NCBI GenBank assembly: GCA_025462735.1
Contig: JAOAPC010000020.1
Location: 124,001 to 188,000, forward strand
DNA length: 64,000 bases
From: Acidobacteriaceae bacterium
GTDB lineage: Bacteria; Acidobacteriota; Terriglobia; Terriglobales; Acidobacteriaceae
Reading direction: 5' to 3'
This document shows positions 32,525 through 41,916 of the stretch, one piece after another. The notes beneath the pieces were generated by a model that did not search any database, was not told the origin of the DNA, and saw only the letters and a program-made list of their open reading frames with translations. Positions within the stretch are counted from its first letter, which is position 1. Every line of letters begins with the position of its first letter. The position numbers were made by a program, and so were the translations under genes.

Positions 32525-33760
32525 CTATTGAGGTGTATCCCCGGGAGGATTGGGCTGAGGTTGCGATGGAGTAGTGTTCGCCACTGGCTTCGAATTCGTG
32601 GGCGATGATTTCGCGTTCGGAGCTGCTGCTGAATTGGATGACGGCGTTGCCGGCTTGGATCCCGGCGCTCCCGTGCTTCCGGAAGCGGATCCTGGCACCG
32701 GCGTTATTGGTTTTGCTGCAGTGGAGCCTGCCCCAGCGGGCGCTTTCGCCTGCCCCGCCGTCTGAGAGGCTCCGCCTGGCGCTACGGGATGAGTGCGCAC
32801 TCCATTAGTAGGAATCGCGCCTCGAGCCGCCGAACCGGGTACATTGGCCGGTACAGCCGGCTTGTCCGGAACCGATGGTAGTCGCTCGGCCAAAATATCG
32901 GAGGCGCGCATGCCCGTTGCTGTCGATGGCGGTTCCCGCTCTTCCTTCCTCACAATCACAAGAACTTCTTCCAGCCGGTTCAGCGCCGCGGTCGGTTTAA
33001 CAGAAACTTGTAGGAACTCAGGCCCCTTCTCGATCTTGTCGACGGTGCCGACAATCAGGCCCTTAGGAAAAATTTGGTCGCCGCCGCTGGTCAACACTCG
33101 GTCTCCGGGCTTGACCTCCTCGTCGGCCATGATCTTGTCGATCACCAACTCGCCGGAACTTTTACCCTTCAACACGCCTTGCAAGCGCGACTGTTCCAGG
33201 ATCGCCCCCACGCCGCTCTGCTGGTCATTGATTAACAGCACCTGCGACGTGCTCTTGAATACATTGATAACTCTGCCAACGACTCCGGCCGCTGATATCA
33301 CAGCCATCTCCAGCTGAATCCCGTCGCGGGAGCCTTTGTCGATGTAAACCGTACGCGATTGTTCGCTACCGCTGGAGCCAATCACTTGCGCGGCGAGGGT
33401 CTTGGAGATGAACTGCTCTTTGAATCCCAGCAGCATCTGCAAACGGTGTGCCTGGTCGGCGTCCTGTTTCAAGCGCACTTGATCGAGTTGCAACTGCTCG
33501 ATTTGTTCACGCAGTTCGCGATTTTCTTGCCGTACGCCGCGCAAGTAAAAATAGTTGTGCCAGATATCGGATGCCCCGTTCTGAACGCGGACCAGGGCTT
33601 TCTCCGGTGGTGTAATGGCAGAAACCGCCCACACCCGGATCAGGCGCGACGGTTGGTTTTCGCTCGATCGCTTAACTTGGACGGCGAGTCCCAGAATTTG
33701 CAGGAAGATGGCCGCCGCAAGAAAACTCACATTACGATAGCGGCCCATAAGAGTATCCAT
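32525..33760 (-). CDS. mreC: Rod shape-determining protein MreC with long Pro/Ala/Thr tail
   Basis: Periplasmic scaffold that dimerises and activates PBP2. Residues 1-28 hold the membrane anchor. A coiled coil follows at about 65-105 (LRGVRQENRELREQIEQLQLDQVRLKQDADQAHRLQMLL), then the double beta-barrel (VIGSSGSEQSRTVYIDKGSRDGIQLEMAVISAAGVVGRVINVF, GVLKGKSSGELVIDKIMADEEVKPGDRVLTSGGDQIFPKGLIVGTV). The core ends near residue 270. The last 140 residues are a disordered Ala/Pro/Ser/Thr/Gly tail that most MreC proteins lack. A stutter repeat lies just upstream of the start, and no clear ribosome site is seen. Confidence 0.93.
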   Translation of the reverse strand: MDTLMGRYRNVSFLAAAIFLQILGLAVQVKRSSENQPSRLIRVWAVSAITPPEKALVRVQNGASDIWHNYFYLRGVRQENRELREQIEQLQLDQVRLKQDADQAHRLQMLLGFKEQFISKTLAAQVIGSSGSEQSRTVYIDKGSRDGIQLEMAVISAAGVVGRVINVFKSTSQVLLINDQQSGVGAILEQSRLQGVLKGKSSGELVIDKIMADEEVKPGDRVLTSGGDQIFPKGLIVGTVDKIEKGPEFLQVSVKPTAALNRLEEVLVIVRKEEREPPSTATGMRASDILAERLPSVPDKPAVPANVPGSAARGAIPTNGVRTHPVAPGGASQTAGQAKAPAGAGSTAAKPITPVPGSASGSTGAPGSKPATPSSNSAAAPNAKSSPTNSKPVANTTPSQPQPNPPGDTPQ

Positions 33761-33766
33761 GACAAA

Positions 33767-33869
33767 AGTTTCAGGTCTCTAGTTTCAAGTTTCGGGACGT
33801 CCGTGTAGACAGTGGAGTGTTGGAGCAGACCTAACAACACTGGAAACTCGAAACTTGACACTCGAAACC
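33767..33869. repeat. Inverted stutter repeat in the mreB-mreC gap
   Basis: GTTTCAGGTCTCTAGTTTCA (from 33768) continuing to 33796 is inverted by GGAAACTCGAAACTTGACAC continuing from 33842 to 33869. A second pair AGTGTTG with CAACACT sits inside. The element fills nearly the whole 115-nt gap between the mreB stop and the mreC start. Confidence 0.7.
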
Positions 33870-33875
33870 GCTTCT

Positions 33876-34940
33876 CTACTCGATCGAGATCTTTCTCAGC
33901 AGCTTGAAATCGCTGAGCATCTTGCCCGTGCCGAGCACCACACTGCATAGTGGATCATCGGCAATCGAAACCGGCAATCCGGTTTCTTCGCGGATGCGTT
34001 TATCCAAATTCTTCAGCAGCGCGCCGCCTCCGGTCAAAACAATGCCGCGATCGCTGATGTCGGCCGAAAGCTCTGGAGGCGTGCGTTCCAAGGCTACTCG
34101 CACCGCGTTCATGATCGTCGAAACACATTCACTGAGCGCTTCGCGAATCTCGCTATCATCCACAGTGATTGTCTTCGGCACGCCTTCTATCAGGTTACGG
34201 CCCTTGATCTCCATAGTCAGCGGCTTATCCATCGGATAGGCCGACCCAATTTCCATCTTGATCTGCTCGGCGGTGCGCTCGCCGACCAGCAGGTTATATT
34301 TTCGCTTCAAGTAATTCATGATGGCTTCGTCCATCTGATTGCCTGCCATCCGTACCGATCGCGAATAGACGATGCCGCTGAGCGAGATGACAGCAATGTC
34401 AGTCGTCCCGCCGCCAATATCGACCACCATATTGCCGGAAGGCTCAGTAATCGGAAGCCCCGCGCCGATCGCAGCCACCATTGCCTGTTCCACCAGGTAA
34501 ACTTCGCTGGCCTTGGCGCGATAAGCCGAGTCCATGACCGCGCGCTTTTCTACTTGCGTGATCTCCGAAGGCACGCCGATCACAATCCGCGGATGCACCA
34601 GCATCTTGCGGTTGTGCGCCTTCTGGATGAAGTAGTTGAGCATCTTTTCGGTGACTTTGAAATCGGCGATCACGCCGTCTTTCATCGGCTTGATGGCCAC
34701 GATGTTTCCCGGCGTGCGGCCCAGCATCTCTTTTGCTTCCTTGCCGACCGCCTCTACTTCGCCGGTGTTCTTGTTCAAAGCCACGATCGAAGGTTCGTTG
34801 ACCACAATGCCTTTTCCCTTCGCGAAAACTAGGGTATTGGCGGTCCCCAGATCAATGGCCAGATCGCTCGAAAAAATGCTGAACAGCGACCTTACATTGT
34901 GCCCGCCAGACGACCCGTTGCGAAATCCATTGGATGACAT
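33876..34940 (-). CDS. mreB: Rod shape-determining actin homologue MreB
   Basis: Forms membrane-associated filaments that steer cell-wall synthesis. At 354 residues it is typical. ATP-binding signatures are all present: phosphate 1 [18 protein letters not shown], phosphate 2 [17 protein letters not shown], and the adenosine motif [18 protein letters not shown]. The short N-terminal extension ([20 protein letters not shown]) precedes the usual start of the fold. It is the first gene of the mreB-mreC-mreD-mrdA-rodA series, with AAAGGGA 6-10 nt ahead of its ATG, so the operon promoter probably lies within 34941-35116. Confidence 0.98.
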   Translation of the reverse strand: MSSNGFRNGSSGGHNVRSLFSIFSSDLAIDLGTANTLVFAKGKGIVVNEPSIVALNKNTGEVEAVGKEAKEMLGRTPGNIVAIKPMKDGVIADFKVTEKMLNYFIQKAHNRKMLVHPRIVIGVPSEITQVEKRAVMDSAYRAKASEVYLVEQAMVAAIGAGLPITEPSGNMVVDIGGGTTDIAVISLSGIVYSRSVRMAGNQMDEAIMNYLKRKYNLLVGERTAEQIKMEIGSAYPMDKPLTMEIKGRNLIEGVPKTITVDDSEIREALSECVSTIMNAVRVALERTPPELSADISDRGIVLTGGGALLKNLDKRIREETGLPVSIADDPLCSVVLGTGKMLSDFKLLRKISIE

Positions 34941-35033
34941 ACTTTGTCCCTTTTTCTTGATCTAAACCACTCCGGCGCACTTCCGCCGAAGACCGGGCTC
35001 GGCCCGAAAAGATTGAATTGTTCTGGGTCTTTG

Positions 35034-35050
35034 ATCCTTATTGTAAGGAT
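35034..35050. terminator. Small hairpin with T-run upstream of mreB
   Basis: ATCCTTA-TTG-TAAGGAT is followed on the forward strand by TTTT. It lies between the FecR-like gene and mreB, both reverse, so its orientation does not fit a terminator for either one. It may be weakly bidirectional. Confidence 0.3.
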
Positions 35051-35116
35051 TTTTCAGGCCCAATGCTAAAAATAAACCCGCTGACCGCACCAACAATTCC
35101 AATGAAAGTACCCCCT

Positions 35117-36391
35117 TCACTGGATTACCACCTTTTGCTGTTCCGTATTCACGCCGCCCCTCGAATCCTGCGCGGTAACCGTAATCAGCGTCTCCCCATT
35201 AGGAAGTGGAGGGGTAAAGTAATGGAAAGTGCCGTCGGTGCCGATTACCGGTACCTCATGCCCATTTACCATGACGCGAGCGCCAGCTTCAGTTTTCCCG
35301 GTCAATTCGATCACATGGCCGTGCTGGACGAATGGATCGAGCGACAGCGAAATTTTCCCCGAATCGGCACCTTTTGCGATGACGGTGAAACGGTTCTTCT
35401 CGCTTTCCGCAGATTCCTTTTCCTGCGCATCCAGCGAGCGCACCATCCAGTAGTACGGCCCTTCGTTCAGTCCCCCGACCATTACGTCAGCCGAATTTAT
35501 TTTCCTGTCCAGGATGAGTGAGGAAAAGTACGGGTTCCGCGAAATCTGCAAGCGGTATGCCTTCGCATTCGCCATCGGCGTCCATGAGAACTCAATCGGC
35601 TTGGGATCGTGGGAGATGAAAATTGGCATCATATTGGCCGGCGAAATCGGGGTCGGCGGCCCAATCTCCTTCACTTTCTCCAGGCGTCCTGATGCCGGTT
35701 TGAAGCTGGCCTTTTCCCAACCCGCCAATTGCACGGTTTCGCCATTGCGCTGCACCGTGCCGCTGCCTTTGGTGATCAACAATTCGTCATGTTGTGCTTT
35801 GGAATCTTTACTTACTCGCGCGGCGCTTTCTGGGGCCAGAGATGCAGTTGCGCCGTCCAGAATGACCTCCGACTTCGAGCCTTGCGCATAAGTGCCGGTC
35901 GCAAGATCCACCGTTCCGGTGTTAACGCTAACTGCGACGTTCGTCTGCTGGCGGTCATTCGCGGAATTCTCTTCAATGACGATTAGCGAATCCTGCTTGA
36001 CCGTGTAGTTGGTGCCATCGTTGAAGACAATCTTCGCCATACCTTCGGAGCCGGTCTGGATCACGTCGCCCTTCTCTAGCGGAATGCTGTAATCGGCCCG
36101 TACCCAATCATTGCTGCTTGCCTTCTTGATGCGAACTGTCCCGTCGAGGGCGGTGATGTGGGCCTGTTGCGATGTGACCCCGTGGTTTGCCTTTGGCTGC
36201 GCAGCCACACGCTCCAACAAATTCGTGAACAGGCTGCTTACTGCTTTTTCCGCGTTTGCGCTGAACTGCGGAAACGTAAACCGCGTGGCCACCAACAGCG
36301 CCACCAATATAGCTATGACGAAGAGAACGACACTTCTGTAAGTAACGGTCTTCCAGGCGATTTGAATTCCTGGTTTTTCGTTCGAGCGCAC
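35117..36391 (-). CDS. FecR-fold periplasmic protein with fibronectin- and Ig-like repeats
   Basis: A single N-terminal transmembrane helix (about residues 18-38, SVVLFVIAILVALLVATRF) anchors a periplasmic beta-rich protein of 424 residues. The FecR-like domain at about 75-210 has the usual opening AHITALDGTVRIKKASSNDWVRADYSIPLEKGDVIQTGSEGMAKIVFNDGT. A fibronectin-III-like unit follows (PKPIEFSWTPMANAKAYRLQISRNPYF; GLNEGPYYWMVRSLD), and an Ig-like unit at the end (VIELTGKTEAGARVMVNGHEV). True FecR proteins signal to ECF sigma factors, but no sigma or TonB gene is adjacent, so a structural or sensing role is only inferred. It lies upstream of mreB on the same strand, 176 nt away. Confidence 0.82.
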   Translation of the reverse strand: MRSNEKPGIQIAWKTVTYRSVVLFVIAILVALLVATRFTFPQFSANAEKAVSSLFTNLLERVAAQPKANHGVTSQQAHITALDGTVRIKKASSNDWVRADYSIPLEKGDVIQTGSEGMAKIVFNDGTNYTVKQDSLIVIEENSANDRQQTNVAVSVNTGTVDLATGTYAQGSKSEVILDGATASLAPESAARVSKDSKAQHDELLITKGSGTVQRNGETVQLAGWEKASFKPASGRLEKVKEIGPPTPISPANMMPIFISHDPKPIEFSWTPMANAKAYRLQISRNPYFSSLILDRKINSADVMVGGLNEGPYYWMVRSLDAQEKESAESEKNRFTVIAKGADSGKISLSLDPFVQHGHVIELTGKTEAGARVMVNGHEVPVIGTDGTFHYFTPPLPNGETLITVTAQDSRGGVNTEQQKVVIQ

Positions 36392-36562
36392 GAATATCCT
36401 CTGCAGGACAGGAGCGTCCCTTGGATTTATGCCAATGATTATTACAGGCTGGAGACAGGCAGTACTGGCAAACCACTTACTTTAGGTTACTGAGGTCACA
36501 ACCAGCCAATTGGCTGCTGTAGTTTCAACCTGCTCGCACGGAATTGCCCAGCTGTCCGTGCC

Positions 36563-37360
36563 TCAGTAGTAAAGATCAGGCGGGCCTTTGTATTCCTGAA
36601 TGGAGTTCCCGCCATCGATGACGATCGGCTGGCCAGTAATATACGACGCCGCTTCCGAGGCCAGAAACGCGATAGCAGCGGCAATTTCATCAGCCCGTCC
36701 TGGGCGGCCCACCGGAGTGTTTTTGCCGGCGATCAATTCCGGCCCGGTGGAAGAAGCGGTTGCGATCCAGCCCGGGGCAACTGCGTTCACTGTAATTCCC
36801 TGGCGTCCGACTTCGAGGGCCAAGCTGCGAGTAAACCCCACCATGGCGGCTTTGGCAGCACTGTAGGCGGTCTCGCGCGGATTGCTCACGACCGGGCCGG
36901 TGGTGGATGAGACATTGACAATGCGTCCGTAGCCAGCGCTAAGCATCGCAGGCAGAACCGCTTTCGTGACATTGAACGCGGTCTTCAGATTTATTGCGAT
37001 GTTGTAGTCCCAATCTTTTTCGGGAAGCTCGGCGAGCGGCAGCGTGGAGGTCGCGCCGGGATTACCGACCTGGGTCATGCCAGCGTTGTTGACCAGAATG
37101 TCGATGTGTCCGAAGCGAGCAAGAACTTGCTGGACCAACTCGCGAGTTCGGTCGTGGTCGCATAGATCGGCAACGAATGCGAAAACATCCTCACTTTGAG
37201 CGTGTCCCGCCAGTTCGCGCGCGCGATCATCGATTCGTTGAGTGGTGGAAGTAATTGCGATTTTTGCGCCTTGCTGCGTCAGCAGTCGGGCCGTGGCGAA
37301 CCCGATGCCCTGCGGGCTGCCCGCGCCAGTCACAAGTGCGACTCTGCCAGAAAAATCCAT
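36563..37360 (-). CDS. Short-chain dehydrogenase/reductase
   Basis: An NAD(P)H-dependent oxidoreductase of the classical SDR group, 265 residues. The cofactor-binding motif is a slightly stretched TGAGSPQGIGFATA (usual TGxxxGIG), with NNAG as LVNNAGMTQ. The active-site triad is Ser in IVNVSST, and Tyr and Lys in YSAAKAAMVGF. The C-terminal GQPIVIDGGNSIQEY is typical of FabG-like enzymes. The substrate is not predictable. It starts 26 nt after the stop of a class III aminotransferase gene on the same strand, so they probably form a two-gene operon acting on one amine/alcohol or keto substrate. Confidence 0.9.
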   Translation of the reverse strand: MDFSGRVALVTGAGSPQGIGFATARLLTQQGAKIAITSTTQRIDDRARELAGHAQSEDVFAFVADLCDHDRTRELVQQVLARFGHIDILVNNAGMTQVGNPGATSTLPLAELPEKDWDYNIAINLKTAFNVTKAVLPAMLSAGYGRIVNVSSTTGPVVSNPRETAYSAAKAAMVGFTRSLALEVGRQGITVNAVAPGWIATASSTGPELIAGKNTPVGRPGRADEIAAAIAFLASEAASYITGQPIVIDGGNSIQEYKGPPDLYY

Positions 37361-37386
37361 TCTTGACCCACTCTCAGAGCTGCAGA

Positions 37387-38739
37387 TTAATTGACCAGTG
37401 CCTTCAATGCCTCACGAAACACCTTGGTATGGTGATCGATATGTTCCGGCGTGGTTGCAGGGGACATCAGCGCCATGTTGTGGAATGGCGTGAGCAGGAT
37501 TCCGCGGTTCATGGCGAAGAGGTGCATGAAGCGCTCTAACTCGAAGTCCATAGCATCGTGGGCTTCGGTGCCATTGCGCGGCGTTTGCCGTGCAAATAAG
37601 TACTCCGCGCGGCATCCGAGTCGGGTAACGTGCCAGGGAACATCAAACTCCGCAATTGCTTTGGCCACGCCCTCAGTCCAGCGCTCGGCCAGTGGAATCA
37701 TATGCTCAAAAGCTTTCTCGGTGAGAACCTTCTCCAGCGTGGCCCGCATGGCAGCGAGCGAAAGCGCGTTTCCGGCAAGAGTGCCTCCAATGCCACCCAC
37801 GTCGCAGTCTTCAAGATTGTGGCGGGCGACGATCGGATCGGCGACGGCCTGCGTAAATCCGTATGTGGAACCGGGGACACCTCCGCCGATCGGTTTGCCG
37901 AAAACCAAAAAGTCAGGGTCCAGATTTTCGGCACGCGTATAGCCGCCGGGACCGGCGCAGATGGTGTGAGTTTCGTCGATGATGAGCAAGGTGCCGTACT
38001 TGCGAGTCAGTTTGCGCAGCTGCTCGTGAAAGGCCGGGTCAGCATGCACGATGCCGACATTGGTCATAGCTGGTTCGGCTAGGACGCAGGCGACATCGCG
38101 GGGGCTAAGCGCCTTCTCCAGTGCCGCGACGTCATTGAATTCGACCACTTTAGTCGTGACTGTGGGATCGACCGGCGGGCCGACATTTCCTCGGCGAGCC
38201 TTGGCCACCCCATTCTCCAGAGTGATGAAGGTTTCGTCCACGCTGCCGTGATAGCACCAGTTGAAAACCAGAATTTTTGGGCGGCCGGTGATCTGGCGGG
38301 CTAAGCGAATAGCAAAGCGGTTCGCATCAGTCGCTGTGAGAGCGAATTGCCAGAAAGGCAAACCGAAGCGCTTTTGCAGTTCCTCGCCGACCCAGACCGA
38401 GTCTTCACTCGGGAGCATAAGCGTAATGCCGCGCTCGACTTGTTGCTGTACCGCCGACACGGTCGCGGCGGGCGAGTGTCCGGTCATGGCGCCAGTGTCG
38501 CCGAGGCAAAGATCGACGTAGCAGTGACCGTCAACATCCACGAATTCCGCACCATGAGCTTCGCGCACAAAAGGCGGGAAGGCGCCGGCCCATTTGACCA
38601 TCCAGTTCATGGGGACGCCGCCCAGCAAAGACTTCCGGGCACGTTCGAACAGGACCTTGGATTTTGGCCGCTGTGTAATAAATTTCTGTTGTTCAGACTG
38701 CATTAACGAACGAAGACGGTCACGATCGATCGAGCGCAT
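37387..38739 (-). CDS. Class III PLP aminotransferase, GSA-aminomutase-like
   Basis: A 450-residue fold-type I PLP enzyme. Motifs: substrate and cofactor phosphate region TATDANRFAIRLARQITGRPKILVFNWCYHGSVDET; the PLP-ring Asp motif LLIIDETHTICAGPGGYTR; and the Schiff-base Lys in VFGKPIGGGVPGS. It resembles glutamate-1-semialdehyde aminomutase and the related transaminases of secondary metabolism. A true HemL is unlikely because the usual GGxPxGAxGG and NPxTxxAG patterns are altered. It is coupled to an SDR gene 26 nt downstream. The natural substrate is unknown. Confidence 0.87.
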   Translation of the reverse strand: MRSIDRDRLRSLMQSEQQKFITQRPKSKVLFERARKSLLGGVPMNWMVKWAGAFPPFVREAHGAEFVDVDGHCYVDLCLGDTGAMTGHSPAATVSAVQQQVERGITLMLPSEDSVWVGEELQKRFGLPFWQFALTATDANRFAIRLARQITGRPKILVFNWCYHGSVDETFITLENGVAKARRGNVGPPVDPTVTTKVVEFNDVAALEKALSPRDVACVLAEPAMTNVGIVHADPAFHEQLRKLTRKYGTLLIIDETHTICAGPGGYTRAENLDPDFLVFGKPIGGGVPGSTYGFTQAVADPIVARHNLEDCDVGGIGGTLAGNALSLAAMRATLEKVLTEKAFEHMIPLAERWTEGVAKAIAEFDVPWHVTRLGCRAEYLFARQTPRNGTEAHDAMDFELERFMHLFAMNRGILLTPFHNMALMSPATTPEHIDHHTKVFREALKALVN

Positions 38740-38867
38740 TCATATGTACCGCGGCTGTCGCGAAGATTTGATCACGAAGAGGTCAGAATTGTAGCTGAAA
38801 GCGAAAAAGAGAGGCAAATGGGGGCAATGGAAAAAGTGGACGTCACTGACATGTGCCGCCGCGAGAG

Positions 38868-40009
38868 TCAATGTGCATTTGCGGATAGAGCCGCGTCAAG
38901 AACGTAATCGACGACCAGTTTGTCGGTGAGCGCACCCGCACCTTGGACATGGAAGTTGGTAGTCGTAATGACAATTACGAGAGATTCGTCCGGGAAGATC
39001 AGAACTTTGTTGCCCCCGTTGCCGTACATTCCCCAGGAATGCAACGAGTGGGCATGAAAGTGGAACGTCTGCAGCCACCAGAGGTACCCATAGTCTGTAT
39101 CCTCGCGAGCATTGGCGTGTGCGCGAAGCGACGTCTCCACCCATCCGGCAGAAAGGACCGGTTTCCCATTCCACATCCCGCGGTCCAAATAAAGTTGCCC
39201 CAACTTGACCAAGTCGCGGCTCCGCAATTCGACACCACCACCCGTCATCGCCGTACCGAGGGGCTGAAAGTGCCACTTCACGGAGGTTATGCCGAGAGGC
39301 GCGAACAGAACCTCGCGAGCAAAATCTGGTACAGGCCGCTTGACCGCTCGTTCGAGCACCACTCCCAACGTGGTAGCGCCGGCAGTGCAATAGCTCCAAC
39401 TCCGGCCGTAGGGAGAATCTTTAGGCTTTGTTTCCCAGTCCGGAAAGCCGCGAATTGGCAAATTGAGCGCAAACTTGGCCCAATCCTCCACCAGATACAT
39501 TCGCTCCTCGTTTCCGCGGGAGAATGCATTCTCGTCGTCGCACTCGAGCAGTGAGCTCATTGTCAGGAAATCTTCGATGGTAATTTTGCTCTTCCGTGGG
39601 TCGGGGTTTTCGAGCGGCAACTTGTCCTGCAGGTAGTCCAGAACGTGTGCGTCGACATTTGGAATGAGTTGCCGATCAATTGCGGCTCCGATCAATATCC
39701 CGGTGATTGTCTTCGTCGCGGACCGGGTATTCCGCAATCCGCTCACGCCATCGCTATCGAAGTAGCGTTCAAAGGCTAGTTTTCCGTGCCGTGCAATGAG
39801 AACACTGGTAATCGCCTTGAACTCTCCGGCTTGATTGCCTGCTCCATTTGGCCCAGTCGTATGGCTGAAATGCCGGCCGAGGAGGGATCAGTGGATGACA
39901 AGTCGTCGCCATATGCGGCATCGACCGCCATCAGTAGAAGGAGCAAACTGAACGCCAGCGAAAGCACCAGTATGGTTCGGGACAAACGGGACCGTAGTGG
40001 GAACGTCAT
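38868..40009 (-). pseudogene. Frameshifted beta-lactamase-family serine hydrolase
   Basis: Two adjacent reverse-strand frames together make one secreted serine hydrolase (class C beta-lactamase/esterase family). The N-terminal part starts at ATG 40007-40009 (MTFPLRSRLSRTILVLSLAF, a signal peptide) and reads MEQAIK before a shift near 39826. The other frame then continues EFKAITSVLIARHGKLAFERYFDSDGVSGLRNTRSATKTITG, with the SxxK nucleophile as SATK. It runs to the end, including YCTAGATTLG and MYGNGGNKV at the second and third motif positions. One missing base near 39826-39832 (expected IKAGEFK) explains the break. It may be a real pseudogene or a sequencing error. The C-terminal frame is intact for about 300 residues, which suggests a recent event or an error. 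Confidence 0.8.
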
Positions 40010-40181
40010 GTTCAGTACTCTACTGTGGCGGCAGCTACGTTTTGTCAAAAATTCAACATTCAGTGCGGCGGATAAAAAGCGCAACGGCGATTGAATCATT
40101 TCGCTCCCAGAACAAGTCTCGCCATCAACTTGCCCCTCCTCCGGCCCGGCGTTAGCATGAAAGGTTCCCAGGAGGCTGCGA

Positions 40182-41720
40182 ATGGCAACCGATACCCTGA
40201 CGAAACCCATCATCGAGGGCGACGCTTCTCGCCCCAACATTTATCGAAACTTCATCGACGGCGAGTGGGTCGAATCCGCGTCCGGTGAGACCTTTGAGGA
40301 CCGCAATCCTGCCGACACTCGCGACGTAGTCGGAATCTTTCAGAAATCCAACAAGGACGACGTCAACGCCGCCGTCGATGCCGCAAGAAACGCATTTGTG
40401 AAGTGGCGGCTGGTTCCAGCGCCGCGCCGCGCCGAGATCATCTACCTTGCCGCCGAAATGTTGGCCGAACGCAAAGAGGAATACGCGCGTGACATGACCC
40501 GCGAGATGGGCAAGGTGTTGAAGGAAACTCGCGGCGATGTTCAGGAAGCTGTGGACACAGCGTATTACATGGCGGGTGAAGGTCGGCGCCTGTTCGGTCC
40601 CACAACTCCTTCGGAGCTCCCGAACAAGTTTGCTATGGCAATACGCCAGCCCGTAGGTGTTTGCGGCATGATCACGCCCTGGAATTTCCCCATGGCGATT
40701 CCTTCCTGGAAGCTACTGCCCGCGCTCGTCTGCGGGAACACTTGCGTGATCAAGCCTGCACAAGACACTCCGCTTTCCACATTCAATCTGGTTCGCGTGC
40801 TTAGTGACGCTGGGGTACCAAAAGGCGTGGTGAACATTGTGACCGGATTCGGCCCGGACGCTGGCGCGCCCATGCTCGAACATCCCGAAGTTCGCGCAGT
40901 TTCATTCACTGGATCGAGCGCTGTTGGTCGAACGATTGGCACCGCGGCAGCTAAGACTTTCAAGCATTGTTCGCTGGAACTGGGCGGCAAGAATCCCATG
41001 ATCGTGCTCGACGACGCGAATCTGGATCTCGCAGTTGAAGGCGCTCTTTGGGGAGGCTTCGGCACCACCGGCCAACGCTGCACCGCGACCAGCCGCATCA
41101 TCGTTCAGAAGGGCGTCTATCGCGATTTTGTGAGCCAGCTGGTCGAGCGTGCGACCAAGCTTCGAGTGGGTAACGGACTGGACGAAACGAGCGACATGGG
41201 CCCTGCCATCAATGAGAGGCAACTGCAAACTGATCTGCAGTACGTTGACATTGGCAAGACCGAAGGGGCCAAGCTGCAGTGCGGCGGCAACCGTCTCACC
41301 AAGGGCGATTATCAGTATGGATTTTTCATGGAGCCCACGATCTTCACGGACGTCGATCCCAAGATGCGCATCGCGCAGGAAGAAATCTTTGGGCCGGTGG
41401 TTTCGATCATTCCGTGCGAGGACTTCGATGACGCGATCGAGATTGCGAACAACATCGAATACGGCCTCTCGTCGGCAATCTACACGCGCGATGTCAATAA
41501 AGCATTCACTGCTATGCGCGATCTCTACGCCGGCATCACTTACATCAATGCCCCTACCATTGGCGCCGAGGTCCACCTTCCTTTCGGCGGAACCAAGGCC
41601 ACCGGCAATGGCCATCGCGAAGGCGGAATCGGCGCTATCGATTTCTACACTGAGTGGAAGTCGGTGTACGTGGACTACTCGGACCGGTTGCAGAGAGCGC
41701 AGATAGATCGGCCGGAGTAG
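40182..41720 (+). CDS. NAD(P)-dependent aldehyde dehydrogenase
   Basis: Oxidises an aldehyde or semialdehyde to the acid. The 512-residue protein has the full family core: cofactor region [16 protein letters not shown] and FTGSSAVGR, general-base Glu in LELGGKNP, nucleophile C300 in GQRCTATSR, and [11 protein letters not shown]. The C-terminal [24 protein letters not shown] is shared with alpha-ketoglutarate-semialdehyde and aminoadipate-semialdehyde (ALDH7-like) dehydrogenases, so a dicarboxylic semialdehyde is a reasonable guess. CAGGAGG lies 5-6 nt before the ATG. It diverges from the frameshifted hydrolase, and an AlaA-like aminotransferase follows on the same strand after 196 nt. Confidence 0.92.
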   Translation: MATDTLTKPIIEGDASRPNIYRNFIDGEWVESASGETFEDRNPADTRDVVGIFQKSNKDDVNAAVDAARNAFVKWRLVPAPRRAEIIYLAAEMLAERKEEYARDMTREMGKVLKETRGDVQEAVDTAYYMAGEGRRLFGPTTPSELPNKFAMAIRQPVGVCGMITPWNFPMAIPSWKLLPALVCGNTCVIKPAQDTPLSTFNLVRVLSDAGVPKGVVNIVTGFGPDAGAPMLEHPEVRAVSFTGSSAVGRTIGTAAAKTFKHCSLELGGKNPMIVLDDANLDLAVEGALWGGFGTTGQRCTATSRIIVQKGVYRDFVSQLVERATKLRVGNGLDETSDMGPAINERQLQTDLQYVDIGKTEGAKLQCGGNRLTKGDYQYGFFMEPTIFTDVDPKMRIAQEEIFGPVVSIIPCEDFDDAIEIANNIEYGLSSAIYTRDVNKAFTAMRDLYAGITYINAPTIGAEVHLPFGGTKATGNGHREGGIGAIDFYTEWKSVYVDYSDRLQRAQIDRPE

Positions 41721-41724
41721 GGAA

Positions 41725-41760
41725 CTCGTCGTTAGCCGTTCGTCGTTAGTCGTTGGTTAA
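41725..41760. repeat. Stutter repeat after the aldehyde dehydrogenase gene
   Basis: Repeated CGTCGTTAG/CGTTCGTCGTTAG units. Its reverse complement closely matches the repeat in the pheS-pheT gap (7479-7500). Confidence 0.65.
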
Positions 41761-41825
41761 ATCAAAGGGTTTTACGGCGGATAACTCTAAGATTGCCAAG
41801 ATTGCTTCAGTATTTTCTCGGCGAA

Positions 41826-41891
41826 CTCTGCGTTCTCTGCGGTTAAAAGCTTTTGCTCCTGGTTTTGTCTCTGCGGTTAAAAGCTTTTTGT
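41826..41891. repeat. Diverged CTCTGTG-family repeat, two direct copies
   Basis: CTCTGCGTTCTCTGCGGTTA with AAAGCTTTT (41826-41854) recurs in shorter form as TCTCTGCGGTTAAAAGCTTT (from 41869). It corresponds to the CTCTGTGTCCTCTGTGGTT element at 5221-5249, with T to C changes. Confidence 0.65.
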
Positions 41892-41916
41892 TTTGAATCG
41901 TGTTTACAATATTCAT

